Notes: generated by a model from the sequence alone, not told the origin. A DNA stretch of 64,000 nucleotides from JAOAPY01 sp038237475 (GCA_038237475.1 JBBRYS010000001.1:496001-560000); one strand, 5' to 3'; shown: positions 8,027-17,290, counted from the first letter of the stretch. A program made the numbers and translations.

Positions 8027-10576
8027 ATGGCGACAAGATATTCAGGCTCAGGCATTAAAGGTTATTCACCGCGAGCAATTATTACCGCTCCCCGGGGCGA
8101 GCGCAGACATCGCTTACAACGGCTTTGGCTTCCCGCAGTATTGCTGCTGGGACTCGCGGCCGGCGGCATAACCGGCCTTATTGCCGCCTACAAACTCAAC
8201 TATTCTCCTGCTGCCAGTGAAGTCGCGGCGCTGGCTACCTACCGCCCGAGTGTAATCACTCGCGTCTACGCCGACGACGACAAAACAGTCATTGGCGAGT
8301 TTGCCCTCGAAAAGCGTATCCCGCTTAAATACGAAGAGATTCCCCCGGCAATGAAAAACGCGATCCTCGCCGTTGAGGATGCGCGCTTCTATGATCACAT
8401 CGGCATCGATCCGATTCGCATCGTCGGCGCGACCTGGAAAAACCTGACGACGGAAAAAGTCGAAGGCGGTTCCACGCTCACGCAGCAGCTGGCCAAGAAT
8501 CTCTTTCTTTCCAAAGAGCAGACTCTCAAACGCAAATTAAATGAATGGGCCCTGGCACTCCAGATCGAACGGTACTACACCAAGAACCAGATCATGGAGC
8601 TGTATGCCAACCACATTTTTCTGGGTGCCAATGCTTACGGGGTCGAAGCCGGATCCGAAACTTATTTTGGGAAGCAAGCGAAGGATCTGACTATCGGCGA
8701 AGCCGCGTTGCTGGCTGGAATACCAAAGGCGCCGACAGATTATTCACCGCTGAACAATCCTGCCCGGGCAAAGGAACGACGTGATCTGGTTCTCGACCTG
8801 ATGGCGAAGAACGGCTTCGCCACTCAATCCGACGTCGACGCTGCCAAGGCAAAACCGATTCAACTCGCGGACACGGCCTACTACCAGGCTGCTCCCAAAT
8901 CCTCTCCTTTTGATTATCCAGTCGAACACATTCGCCAGGATCTGGAAGACAGATACACGACCCGCGTGGCGCAGGGTGGGCTGGCGGTCTACACGACCAT
9001 CAATGTTGAGGCGCAAAAGAAAGCCTACGAGGTCCTGCGCGCAGGCTTACGCTGGTACGACCGGACCCACAGCGGCTGGCGCTCGAGCTACACACACATA
9101 CCGACTGCAGCCGGCGAAACCACACCGACCGCGCAGGAGTTGGCGAACTATAAACATCCGGATTGGTATGGCAATGACTTTCAGACGGGCCGCTATCTGA
9201 TCGGCATGGTGGTAAAAGTAGACAATGCGCACAACGAAGCGACGGTGCGCTTCGGCAAGTACACGGCTACTGTAACTGCGGCGGACATGGGCTGGTCACA
9301 TCGCCAACCGCGCGATGAATTCAAGCCGGGCTACCTGGCGGAATTCGCCATCAAGGATGTCGAAGAAAAAGATCGACACCTCAAGGTGGAACTCTCGCAG
9401 GTGCCGGCGGTGCAGGGAGCGATGATGACGCTCAACGCCAAAACCGGCGAAATCGTCACCATGGTTGGTGGTTATGATTTTTATACCAACAAGTTCAACA
9501 ACGCTACGCAGGCTTACCGGCAGACTGGTTCCTGCTTTAAGCCCTTCGTCTACACGGCCGCAGTGGAATGGGGCATGACTCCTGAAACTAACGTCAGCGG
9601 CGCTCCGATCTCGATTGGCTCCTGGCAACCACATAACTATGACGGCTCGCTCGGCTGCAGCGACATGCCTTTGAAAACGGCGCTGGCTAAGTCAATGAAC
9701 ATTCCTGCCGTGCACCTGCTGCAAACAGTAGGCATTCAAACCGGCGCGCAAATGGTCCGCCGCTTTGGCATCAAGGTGCCGATGGCTCCTTACTTGCCGT
9801 CAGCGCTGGGCGCAACTGAAGTTCCGTTGGACCAGATGGTCTCGGCGTATTCTGCTTTTCCAAATAAGGGTGTGCGCGTGGATCCACACATCATCAAGCG
9901 CGTCCTCGATCGCGATGGCGCAGTGCTCGAAGAGTGGGAGCGCACAACCTACAAAGTCGTTAATGAATACGTGGCTCTGACGATGGTTTCTATGATGCGC
10001 GGCGTGGTCCAGAACGGCACGGCCTCTGCTGCCGGAGTTTTGGGAGTACCCCTGGCCGGCAAAACCGGCACGGTCAACGATCACACCGACGTTTGGTTTA
10101 TAGGCTACACACCGACCTATGTAACCGGCACCTGGATGGGCTACCCGGGCCGCAAGAAGCCTTTGGGAAATGATATGACCGGTGGCCATGGCGCTCTGCC
10201 GATGTTTGTCGACTTCATGAGAGATTTTTTGAAGGGCAAGCCGAAAGAAGATTTTCCGAAGGCGCCGACTATGCCTGAGGATATGAAGGAATTGTTCAAG
10301 CAGCGCCAGCGGGAGTTGGCTGCCGAGCGCGCTGAGCTTTCGGCTGAATCTAAAGGCAGTGGTGAGCCGGATACTACTCTGCCCGCTACATCCACTGAGC
10401 CGAAGATGGAACAGGTAACAATGCCGCCGCCGCCAAAGGCAGACACCACCGAACACCCGGCCGCCAAGCCCGAAACAGCGGCGCCTAAATCCGAAGCTCC
10501 CCCGCCCCCGGCTACTCGTCCGCGCGAAGTCGAGCCGCCTAAGAAGAAGGGCAAAAAAGGCGACGGCGAACCGTAA
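8027..10576 (+). CDS. class A penicillin-binding protein (PBP1A-like)
   Basis: A bifunctional peptidoglycan synthase of 849 aa. A cytoplasmic basic N-terminus and one membrane anchor (about residues 36-58) come first. The glycosyltransferase domain has EDARFYDHIGID and GGSTLTQQLAKNLFLS. The transpeptidase domain has SxxK as SCFK (Ser502, in RQTGSCFKPF rather than the usual RQPGSSFKP), SMN as the SxN motif and KTGT. A Pro/Ala/Lys-rich tail of about 100 residues follows. The gene is solitary, with a 10.6-kb REP element downstream. Confidence 0.96.
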   Translation: MATRYSGSGIKGYSPRAIITAPRGERRHRLQRLWLPAVLLLGLAAGGITGLIAAYKLNYSPAASEVAALATYRPSVITRVYADDDKTVIGEFALEKRIPLKYEEIPPAMKNAILAVEDARFYDHIGIDPIRIVGATWKNLTTEKVEGGSTLTQQLAKNLFLSKEQTLKRKLNEWALALQIERYYTKNQIMELYANHIFLGANAYGVEAGSETYFGKQAKDLTIGEAALLAGIPKAPTDYSPLNNPARAKERRDLVLDLMAKNGFATQSDVDAAKAKPIQLADTAYYQAAPKSSPFDYPVEHIRQDLEDRYTTRVAQGGLAVYTTINVEAQKKAYEVLRAGLRWYDRTHSGWRSSYTHIPTAAGETTPTAQELANYKHPDWYGNDFQTGRYLIGMVVKVDNAHNEATVRFGKYTATVTAADMGWSHRQPRDEFKPGYLAEFAIKDVEEKDRHLKVELSQVPAVQGAMMTLNAKTGEIVTMVGGYDFYTNKFNNATQAYRQTGSCFKPFVYTAAVEWGMTPETNVSGAPISIGSWQPHNYDGSLGCSDMPLKTALAKSMNIPAVHLLQTVGIQTGAQMVRRFGIKVPMAPYLPSALGATEVPLDQMVSAYSAFPNKGVRVDPHIIKRVLDRDGAVLEEWERTTYKVVNEYVALTMVSMMRGVVQNGTASAAGVLGVPLAGKTGTVNDHTDVWFIGYTPTYVTGTWMGYPGRKKPLGNDMTGGHGALPMFVDFMRDFLKGKPKEDFPKAPTMPEDMKELFKQRQRELAAERAELSAESKGSGEPDTTLPATSTEPKMEQVTMPPPPKADTTEHPAAKPETAAPKSEAPPPPATRPREVEPPKKKGKKGDGEP

Positions 10577-10660
10577 ATAAACGACACCGGGGATCGTGGT
10601 TAACAGGTGTTGAGAGTATCGACTTCAGTCAGAGTTTTTCCGCCCATTCATGCAATAAGA

Positions 10661-10771
10661 AGCCCGCCTAAAGGCGGGACTCTAAGCACCTGTGTAAGCG
10701 GGGCTCGTGGCCGCTGGTCCAAAAATGCTCGACCCCACCTTCGCTCAGATCGTAAACTCTGCCGTGCAGTA
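10661..10771. repeat. REP-like element plus a diverged copy of the 51-bp repeat
   Basis: GCCCGCCTAAAGGCGGGAC (from 10662) followed by TCTAAGCACCTG is a hairpin-forming unit also found at 14.6, 32.7 and 33.9 kb. Bases 10728-10771 resemble the 51-bp element at 25991 and 32807, and the order REP then 51-mer matches the copy at 32.7 kb. The hairpin may also end transcription of the upstream PBP gene. Confidence 0.7.
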
Positions 10772-10790
10772 ATCGAGTGATGGTAAAAAC

Positions 10791-10796
10791 TATAAT
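10791..10796 (+). promoter_or_regulatory. candidate -10 box of the MEDS-kinase operon
   Basis: A perfect TATAAT lies 23 bp before the MEDS start codon, just after the REP element. No convincing -35 hexamer is seen at the expected distance, so an alternative sigma factor or an activator could be involved. Confidence 0.4.
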
Positions 10797-10818
10797 GTCC
10801 TGAGTAAAAGAGGACCAT

Positions 10819-11520
10819 ATGAACTTGATTAACGACACCACTGGAAAAAAAGAAGAGTCTCAAATCCCAAACAACTCTGGGAGTGACCAACCAATTCGGT
10901 TTGCCGGCTCGACGCTTGGCGCCTATCGGCACATCTGCGCTTTCTTTCACAGTCCCGATGAAGAGTACGGTGTGCTGCTGCCCTTCATCAAAGAGGGATT
11001 TGAGCGCGGTGATAAGGCCTTCCACATAGTTGACCCACGTCTGCGCTGCGAGCATATAAAACGACTGGAGTCTGTCGGTATTGAGGTTGATGCGGCAGAG
11101 CAGAGCGGACAATTTCAGCTACGCAACTGGGAAGACGCCTATCTGCGCGAAGGCCACTTCGATCAAAACAAGATGCTCACGCTGATCGAGGAAGTGCTTG
11201 ATTCCGGCAAGCAAGAAGGATTTTCCCTCACGCGTTTGGTGGCTCATATGGAGTGGGCCCTGGAAGATCGCCCTGGGGTCAACGATCTGGTGGAGTACGA
11301 AACGCGACTTAACTACCTCCTTCCCCGTTACAAGGACCCCGTTATATGAACATACGATCTCGCCAAGTTTGGCGGGCAAATCGTCATTGACATCATGCGG
11401 ACGCACCCGATGATTATCATCGGTGGCATTCTTCAGGAGAATCCGTTTTTCGTCCCCCCTGACGAATTCTTACGGGAACTCCAGGGGCGAGAAGCGACCC
11501 GCGGCGCTGCCAATACCTGA
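10819..11520 (+). CDS. MEDS-domain sensor, predicted selenoprotein (Sec177 encoded by TGA)
   Basis: MEDS domains (methanogen/methylotroph DcmR sensory) are RecA/KaiC-fold sensor modules. The N-terminus has the signature HICAFFHSPDEEYGVLLPF and GDKAFHIVDPR. The frame meets TGA at 11347-11349 (codon 177), then continues as TYDLAKFGGQIVIDIMRTHP and IIGGILQENPFFVPPDEFLR to a TGA at 11518-11520, giving 233 aa. That continuation is the conserved MEDS C-terminus as I recall it, where Cys stands in V-I-C-x-Y-D. With selA, selB and tRNA-Sec in the window and a hairpin directly after the TGA, I read codon 177 as selenocysteine. Cys40 (HIC) could be a redox partner. The ATG has an AGAGGA site. The full-length stop is 10 bp before the kinase start. 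The alternative is a nonsense mutation leaving a 176-aa product. Confidence 0.85.
11355..11383 (+). promoter_or_regulatory. candidate bacterial SECIS hairpin
   Basis: Starting 5 nt after the in-frame TGA, CGAT (11355-11358) pairs with ATCG (11380-11383), and CTCGCC (11359-11364) pairs with GGCGGG (11371-11376), one pair being U-G. CAA bulges on the 3' side. The loop AAGTTT can shrink by one A-U pair to AGTT, placing G (11367) second in the loop, 18 nt after the TGA. This fits the published loose bacterial SECIS pattern of a short stem, a loop G and about 16-37 nt spacing. Not tested by folding software. Confidence 0.65.
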
Positions 11521-11530
11521 CGAGATAAGT

Positions 11531-14500
11531 ATGCCGGTCGAACCGAAAGAAAGAACTGCCGAGGTTCGCCAACTTCGCAGGGCCCTCAACGATCTGTTGA
11601 GTCTGCTTGCGCTGCCCGCGATGTGGAGTGGCCGCGAGTCGGTTCAGATTATTGAGACGCTACTCGACACGCTGATTGGCATGTTACGGGTCGATTTTGC
11701 TTACGCGTCTCTCAAGGATCCGGTGAGCGGCCTGCCCATAGAAGCCGTACGGATCGCGAAGCTTCAAAAAGGTCAAAAGCTGCCGGACTTGAGTGGCGCA
11801 CTCAAAGCCTGGTTGAGCGATGATGCGTCGGCCTTTCCACTGGCCGTCCAGAATCCCGTTGGAGAAGGTGTCCTTCATATCGCGCGCTTTCCGCTGGGCC
11901 TTGGCGAAGAGGCCGGTCTGGTAATCGTCGGCTCCGTCCGGTCAGACTTCCCAACTGAGAGTGAGACTCTGGTCTTGCGGGTAGCGACAAACCAGGCCGC
12001 CATTGCTGTCGATAAAGCTCACCTCTTTGAATTGGCAGACCGTGAACGTGCTGAGGCGGAAGCAGCGCGAGCACAGGTCGCCAATATCCTGGAGAGCATT
12101 ACCGACAACTTTAGTGTCTATGACCGGGAGTGGCGCGTTACTCATCTCAATCGTGAAGCGGAAAACCTATTGCCGCGCCTTGGCCTCGCCCGGGAAGAAG
12201 TGCTGGGAAAGAATATTTGGGAACTCTTGCCGGACATGGCCAGCTCCGCGTTTTATGAAGAGTACCACCGCGCCGTTGCCGAGCAAGTGCCTGTCAAATT
12301 TGAAGTCTTTTATCCGCCCCTTAATACCTGGTTTGAAGTACGTGCCTACCCCTCAAAAGATGGTTTGGCGGTCTACTCCCAGGATATCGGCGTCCGGAAA
12401 AATGCTGAGCAGGCATTGCGCCAAAGCGAGCAACGTTACCGCCAACTGATCCGCGCCTTGCCCGCTGCCATCTATGCATGCGACGCAGAGGGACGCGTGA
12501 CCCTTTATAACGACGCGGCGGCCGCCCTCTGGGGTGGCGAGCCCGAAATCGGTAAGGATCTCTGGTGCGGTTCCTGGAAGATTTACAAGCCTGATGGCTC
12601 GCCTCTTCCCCTCGAAGACTGCCCGATGGCGATCGCTATTAAAGACGGCCGGGCAATCCTGGGGCAGGAAATTATCATCGAGCGCCAGGATGGAACCCGC
12701 CGTTGGATCCTTCCCTATCCTGATCCAATCCGCGACGAGTCAGGGGCGGTAGTAGGTGCAGTCAACATGCTGGTTGACCTGACCGAGCGCAAACAAATGG
12801 AGCAGGAGCGCGAACAATTGCTGGCTCGCGAGCAGAGCGCGCGCGCTGAAGCCGAGAGACGATGGCGAGAGAGTCAATTATTAGCAGCAGCTACACGACA
12901 ATTCTCAGCTTCACTTCAATTGCAGGATCTGTTGCCCGCCATCTGCCGTGCAGCGCGCGAAATTGCCGACGCCGATGGCGCGACCTTCGTTTTGCGCGAA
13001 GGCGATCAGGTGCATTACGTGGAAGAGAACAGTATCGAACCACTATGGAAGGGATCCCGCTTTCCGATCACCTCGTGCGTTTCGGGCTGGGCTATCCTTG
13101 AGCACAAACCGGCTATCGTTGAAGACATCTACAATGACAACCGTCTGCCGATCGCGGCTTACCAGTCCACCTTCGTCAAAAGCCTTTTAGTGGTTCCGGT
13201 GCGCAGTCATGATCCGCTGGCAGCTCTGGGCGTCTACTGGGAGAAAAAGCGGAAGGCTAATGATCGCGAAGTGGCTTTGCTCGAGGCGTTGGCCGACGCG
13301 GCACACATTGCGCTAATTAATACTCAGCTCTACGAGGAGACCAAGGCCGCCCGCGAGCAGGCTGAAGAAGCAAGTCGGCTCAAGGATGAATTCCTGGCCA
13401 CTATCTCACACGAGTTGCGCACGCCGCTCAACGCCATGCTGGGATGGTCGCGCATGCTTCGCAGCGGAAAACTGGATCAGCAAACCAGCCAGCACGCACT
13501 GGTAACCATCGAGCGTAACGCTATGGCGCAGGCGCAATTAATCGAAGACCTGCTGGATGTCTCACGTATTATCAGTGGCAAGATGGGGCTTGATGCACAG
13601 CCGGTCGAACTCGCGCCCACCATTCAGGCAGCTGTCGACTCAGTCCGGCTGGCTGCACAGGCTAAAGGCATCCAGTTCAGCATGGCGCTGGATCCGAGCG
13701 CCGGGCCTGTCTCTGGTGATCCCACTCGCTTACAACAAATAGTTTGGAATTTGCTGTCAAACGCGATTAAGTTCACTCCGAAAGATGGCCGTGTGCAAGT
13801 GCGACTTGAGCGGGTGAATTCTTACGTTGAGATTGCCGTCAGCGATAACGGCATCGGCATCAGTCCCGAGTTCCTGCCGAATGTTTTTGATCGGTTCCGC
13901 CAGGCCGATGGGACTTTGACCAGATCATACGGTGGGCTTGGGTTGGGGCTGTCGATTGTACGCCATCTGGTCGAACTGCACGGTGGCAGTATCTTTGCTG
14001 CAAGCGATGGTGAAGGACGGGGCGCTACTTTCACAATTCGCCTTCCGCTCGTGAATATCGGTGAGGCGGAGGACTTTCCTGTTGAGATTGTTAACCGAAA
14101 GCACTCGATCTCTTCCAACGCTGTTCCGCTTGAATACCCGGTAGAACTTGAAGGTCTGCGCGTGCTGTTGGTGGAAGACGAACCGGATGCGCGGCATTTA
14201 GTGACGACAATCCTGGAACGTTGCAAGGTCGTTGTGACGGCGGTTGCTTCGGCGGATGAGGCTTTTGACGCGCTCAACCGAATAGAGATTGATGTACTCA
14301 TCAGCGACATCGAGATGCCGGGCGAGGATGGCTATTCGTTAATTCGCAAGCTCAGAGCGAAGGAGGGATCACTAAATGGCAGGATCCCAGCAGCGGCGCT
14401 GACGGCCCATGCGGCCATTCAGGATCGAATGCGCTCGCTCTCTGCGGGCTATGACATACATGTGCCGAAGCCCGTCGAGCCGGCGGAGCTGATAGCAGTG

Positions 14501-14539
14501 ATAGTGAGTCTTGCCAACCGCATCGGCATGCGTACTTGA
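11531..14539 (+). CDS. soluble hybrid histidine kinase (GAF-PAS-PAS-GAF-HisKA-HATPase-REC)
   Basis: Cytosolic hybrid sensor kinase of 1002 aa with no membrane segment. In order: a GAF-like region (about 25-165), two PAS regions (about 185-300 and 310-430), a second GAF (about 470-600), HisKA with SHELRTPLNAMLGW (His627), an ATPase domain (WNLLSNAIKFTP, DNGIGIS, GLGLGLSIV) and a receiver with LLVEDEPDARHL and Asp926 in ISDIEMPGEDG. ATG 11531 begins 10 bp after the full-length MEDS stop; the frame opens earlier (11423) but would overlap the MEDS C-terminus. Translational coupling with the MEDS gene suggests they act together. Its kinase core closely resembles that of 23354-24916. Confidence 0.93.
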   Translation: MPVEPKERTAEVRQLRRALNDLLSLLALPAMWSGRESVQIIETLLDTLIGMLRVDFAYASLKDPVSGLPIEAVRIAKLQKGQKLPDLSGALKAWLSDDASAFPLAVQNPVGEGVLHIARFPLGLGEEAGLVIVGSVRSDFPTESETLVLRVATNQAAIAVDKAHLFELADRERAEAEAARAQVANILESITDNFSVYDREWRVTHLNREAENLLPRLGLAREEVLGKNIWELLPDMASSAFYEEYHRAVAEQVPVKFEVFYPPLNTWFEVRAYPSKDGLAVYSQDIGVRKNAEQALRQSEQRYRQLIRALPAAIYACDAEGRVTLYNDAAAALWGGEPEIGKDLWCGSWKIYKPDGSPLPLEDCPMAIAIKDGRAILGQEIIIERQDGTRRWILPYPDPIRDESGAVVGAVNMLVDLTERKQMEQEREQLLAREQSARAEAERRWRESQLLAAATRQFSASLQLQDLLPAICRAAREIADADGATFVLREGDQVHYVEENSIEPLWKGSRFPITSCVSGWAILEHKPAIVEDIYNDNRLPIAAYQSTFVKSLLVVPVRSHDPLAALGVYWEKKRKANDREVALLEALADAAHIALINTQLYEETKAAREQAEEASRLKDEFLATISHELRTPLNAMLGWSRMLRSGKLDQQTSQHALVTIERNAMAQAQLIEDLLDVSRIISGKMGLDAQPVELAPTIQAAVDSVRLAAQAKGIQFSMALDPSAGPVSGDPTRLQQIVWNLLSNAIKFTPKDGRVQVRLERVNSYVEIAVSDNGIGISPEFLPNVFDRFRQADGTLTRSYGGLGLGLSIVRHLVELHGGSIFAASDGEGRGATFTIRLPLVNIGEAEDFPVEIVNRKHSISSNAVPLEYPVELEGLRVLLVEDEPDARHLVTTILERCKVVVTAVASADEAFDALNRIEIDVLISDIEMPGEDGYSLIRKLRAKEGSLNGRIPAAALTAHAAIQDRMRSLSAGYDIHVPKPVEPAELIAVIVSLANRIGMRT

Positions 14540-14547
14540 ATTCGAAC

Positions 14548-14667
14548 CAGGCGCTCAGAGTACCGCCTTTAGGCGGGCTTTCCTTAACGCGAAAGCCCAC
14601 TTGGAAAGCGGTCTGAAAGCCACTGAAGGGCGCGAAAGCCCGCCTAAAGGCCGACTCTAAACGCCTG
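14548..14667. repeat. inverted pair of REP-like units (BIME-like)
   Basis: CAGGCGCTCAGAGTACCGCC (14548 on) and its inverted counterpart ending CGACTCTAAACGCCTG (to 14667) face each other across about 50 bp. Each contains a CCGCCT-AGGCGG palindrome. The block fills the whole gap between the hybrid kinase and the methyltransferase. Confidence 0.8.
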
Positions 14668-14672
14668 CTGAA

Positions 14673-15416
14673 GTGTACAACGAATTGATTAAATCATTTG
14701 CTCACGAAGCGATTTATACCTGCGTGACACGTATTCTCGAAGGTTCAGCGAGAGGCTTATTGCTCGATGTCCCGGCCGGCGAAGGAGCGTTGGCGGCGCA
14801 ACTTGTGCAGCTCGGCTTCGATGTCAGTTGCTGCGATCTTCATCCCGAGATATTCCGCCTGCCCGGTGTTGATATTAAGCCCGGGGATCTATCAGCTTCC
14901 CTGCCTTATGCCGATGACAGCTTTGACTATCTCACTTGCATCGAAGGGCTGGAGCACATTGAGAACCCACATCAGGCCATCCGTGAGTTCAGCCGGATCC
15001 TCCGGCGAGGTGGGCAACTCATTGTGAGCGTCCCGAACACGCTGAACATAGAAGAAAGATTTAAGACTCTGCTTTACGGCTACTCATCACACTTTAAGCC
15101 GCTCTCGCGCGAGTACCTGGCGAAGAGCATCATTACCGATTGGACCGGAGCGGAAGAAATCGCCCTTCATATCAACCCCATCGCCTATCCCGAACTCAGG
15201 TACTTGCTGGAGAAGTATGGGTTTGAGGTCGTACGGCTGCATCGCGATAAGCCGAAGAAAAATTCCTGGGCTTACATGCCGGTGGTAGCCGTGATCCGGA
15301 TGCTGACCCGTCTCCAATCCGCCGAGAGAAGGCGAGAACGGTGGTCAACGGAACTGCAATCGGATGAGGTGCTGCTGGGTGGGAATACGCTCATCGTTCA
15401 CGCGACGAAGAATTAG
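14673..15416 (+). CDS. class I SAM-dependent methyltransferase
   Basis: A 247-aa Methyltransf_11-type enzyme. Motif I is LLLDVPAGEGALAAQL, the acidic end of strand 2 is CCDLHPE, motif II is DDSFDYLTCIEGLEHIENP and motif III is RILRRGGQLIVSVPN. The C-terminal half has a hydrophobic helix (YMPVVAVIRMLTRL) seen in methyltransferases acting on lipid or glycan precursors. The GTG start abuts the REP pair and has no strong ribosome site, so the start is uncertain. The substrate cannot be inferred. Confidence 0.87.
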   Translation: MYNELIKSFAHEAIYTCVTRILEGSARGLLLDVPAGEGALAAQLVQLGFDVSCCDLHPEIFRLPGVDIKPGDLSASLPYADDSFDYLTCIEGLEHIENPHQAIREFSRILRRGGQLIVSVPNTLNIEERFKTLLYGYSSHFKPLSREYLAKSIITDWTGAEEIALHINPIAYPELRYLLEKYGFEVVRLHRDKPKKNSWAYMPVVAVIRMLTRLQSAERRRERWSTELQSDEVLLGGNTLIVHATKN

Positions 15417-15555
15417 TCTTCGACGCGAAAGGCGTGATGAGAATGCAGGCCTGGTCCAAATACGCGACGACTTCAAAACGTTTGCTTCAGCCCGAATATG
15501 GCTAAAACCAAAAAAACAAAAACCGATCCCAGGATTCGCTAACTTCTTGACCATA

Positions 15556-15912
15556 ATGTTGGGCAGCTTTCTTTCACTGTATCTCTCAAGTGTTGCATTT
15601 CCTGAGGATGAGAGTTTTTTGGTGGGAGGAACTTTTGCGGTCATCGTCGCATATTTCATAAGGCCTCACCCACCAGTGAGATTTTGGCGCTGGACGCTCG
15701 AATGGTTAATCCTCATAGCTGATGGTTACCTGTTCGTTTTAAAGATCCCATTGCTACTCAAACATTTGCTCATGACCCCGTTTGCTTATGGGATTCCGAT
15801 CGCCATTTATTTAATCAGTTTTATTGTCTGGACTAAGTATAAGGCGAGGAATAAGGCGAGCGATTGGCGGTACAAGCGCCGCTCCTGGGCACAGCCTAGA
15901 GGCACTGGCTGA
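15556..15912 (+). CDS. small membrane protein of unknown function
   Basis: About 118 aa from ATG 15556, with three to four hydrophobic segments (MLGSFLSLYLSSVAF; VGGTFAVIVAYFI; WTLEWLILIADGYLFVLKIPLLL; YGIPIAIYLISFIVW) and a basic C-terminus. The frame is open back to 15364 inside the methyltransferase gene, but that stretch is Arg-rich and unlike a real N-terminus. No family recognised. Its stop lies 11 bp before the amidase ATG, so the two may be co-transcribed. Confidence 0.55.
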   Translation: MLGSFLSLYLSSVAFPEDESFLVGGTFAVIVAYFIRPHPPVRFWRWTLEWLILIADGYLFVLKIPLLLKHLLMTPFAYGIPIAIYLISFIVWTKYKARNKASDWRYKRRSWAQPRGTG

Positions 15913-15922
15913 GACTGGACCC

Positions 15923-17290
15923 ATGCGCGAACTCGCAACCATGACCATCGTTGAACTTTCTGCTCTGCTTGCCAACGGGAAGCTCACCAGTCGCGAGCTC
16001 GTAGAACAGTCGCTCGCGGCTATCAACGATCCAGAGGGAGAGGGCCAGCGTGCCTTTCTCCTCGTCCATCGTAGTGAAGCGCTTGCTGCCGCCGACCGTG
16101 TGGACGCCCAGCGACGCAGCGGCGCAAATCTACCCGCGCTCGCAGGCATTCCCATTTCGATCAAGGACCTGTTCGACGAAGCGGGTGTAGTCACGTTGGC
16201 CGCTTCAAAAGTCCTGGTCGGTACACCGCCGGCATCACGGGACTCGACCGTCGCCGATCGCTTGAGAAGAGCCGGCGCAATTATTGTCGGCCGCACCAAT
16301 CTTACCGAATTTGCCTACTCGGGCCTCGGTATCAACCCACACTACGGCACACCAAAGAACGTCTTCGATCGGGCCACTGGCCGTATTCCAGGAGGCTCGA
16401 CCTCAGGTGGCGCGATCTCAGTCGCCGACGGCATGGTGGCCGGCGCGATCGGCTCCGACACGGGCGGATCGGTCCGCATCCCGGCTGCGTTGAATGGTCT
16501 GGTCGGCTTCAAACCCACCGCGCGGCGGATACCGCGCGACGGTCTGCTGCCACTCTCGTTCACACTCGATTCGATTGGACCAATCGCCAAAACTGTCGCC
16601 GACTGCATCCTGCTGGATCAGGTCCTGTCAGGCGAGAGCGATCCGGCGTCTGGTGCTGCGCCTCTGCACGGCTTGCGTTTAGCCGTTCCAACGACGGTGT
16701 TCCAGAATGATTTGTCGCCGGCAGTCTCCAGCGCTTTCAGAGCAGCGCTTGGTCGCTTGTCGCTCGCCGGGGCGACCATCATCGAGTTGCCGATGGCCGA
16801 GTTTGCGCAGGCGGCGACGACGAACCCGCTCGGCGCGCTGACCAATGCCGAGGCCTATTCGTGGCACCGCAAATGGATTAGGGCTCGGGCCGAGCAATAT
16901 GACCCACGGATCATCAGTCGCCTTCGTGCCGGCGAGACGATTACTGACGCGAACTACATTGAATTGTTACAAGCGCGCGAGCGCTTCATCCGCACTATCA
17001 ATGCCGTCGCCAGTGGATACGATGCGATGCTGATGCCAACCACTCCAAGCACCGCGCCTACGATCGCCGAAGCGACAAAGGACGACGAAAGTTATGCGCG
17101 CTTCAACGGCCTTATGCTACGTAACCCGGCAATCGTCAACCTGTTCGACGGCTGCGCACTTTCAGTTCCCTGTCATGATCCCGGGACCGCGCCGGTCGGT
17201 ATGATGATCGCCGGCACGCAGGACACCGATCGCAAGATTCTGGCGATTGGCCTCGCAGTGGAAGAAGTTGTTTGGAAGCAGCGCACCTGA
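15923..17290 (+). CDS. amidase-signature family hydrolase
   Basis: A 455-aa amidase (AS family, the fold of GatA and acylamidases). The Ser-cisSer-Lys triad is visible: Lys in PISIKDLFDEAG, cis-Ser in GGSTSGGAISVA and nucleophile Ser in GSDTGGSVRIPAALNGLVGFKPT. ATG 15923 gives the standard N-terminus MRELATMTIVELSALL; the frame opens at 15824 without a better start. There are no gatB or gatC neighbours, so a role in tRNA amidation is unlikely. A free-standing amide hydrolase is the best description, substrate unknown. Confidence 0.92.
   Translation: MRELATMTIVELSALLANGKLTSRELVEQSLAAINDPEGEGQRAFLLVHRSEALAAADRVDAQRRSGANLPALAGIPISIKDLFDEAGVVTLAASKVLVGTPPASRDSTVADRLRRAGAIIVGRTNLTEFAYSGLGINPHYGTPKNVFDRATGRIPGGSTSGGAISVADGMVAGAIGSDTGGSVRIPAALNGLVGFKPTARRIPRDGLLPLSFTLDSIGPIAKTVADCILLDQVLSGESDPASGAAPLHGLRLAVPTTVFQNDLSPAVSSAFRAALGRLSLAGATIIELPMAEFAQAATTNPLGALTNAEAYSWHRKWIRARAEQYDPRIISRLRAGETITDANYIELLQARERFIRTINAVASGYDAMLMPTTPSTAPTIAEATKDDESYARFNGLMLRNPAIVNLFDGCALSVPCHDPGTAPVGMMIAGTQDTDRKILAIGLAVEEVVWKQRT

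Noticed and set aside
11423..11530. Earlier start of the hybrid kinase
   Set aside because: It would overlap out of frame the conserved MEDS C-terminus, while ATG 11531 sits right after the MEDS stop.
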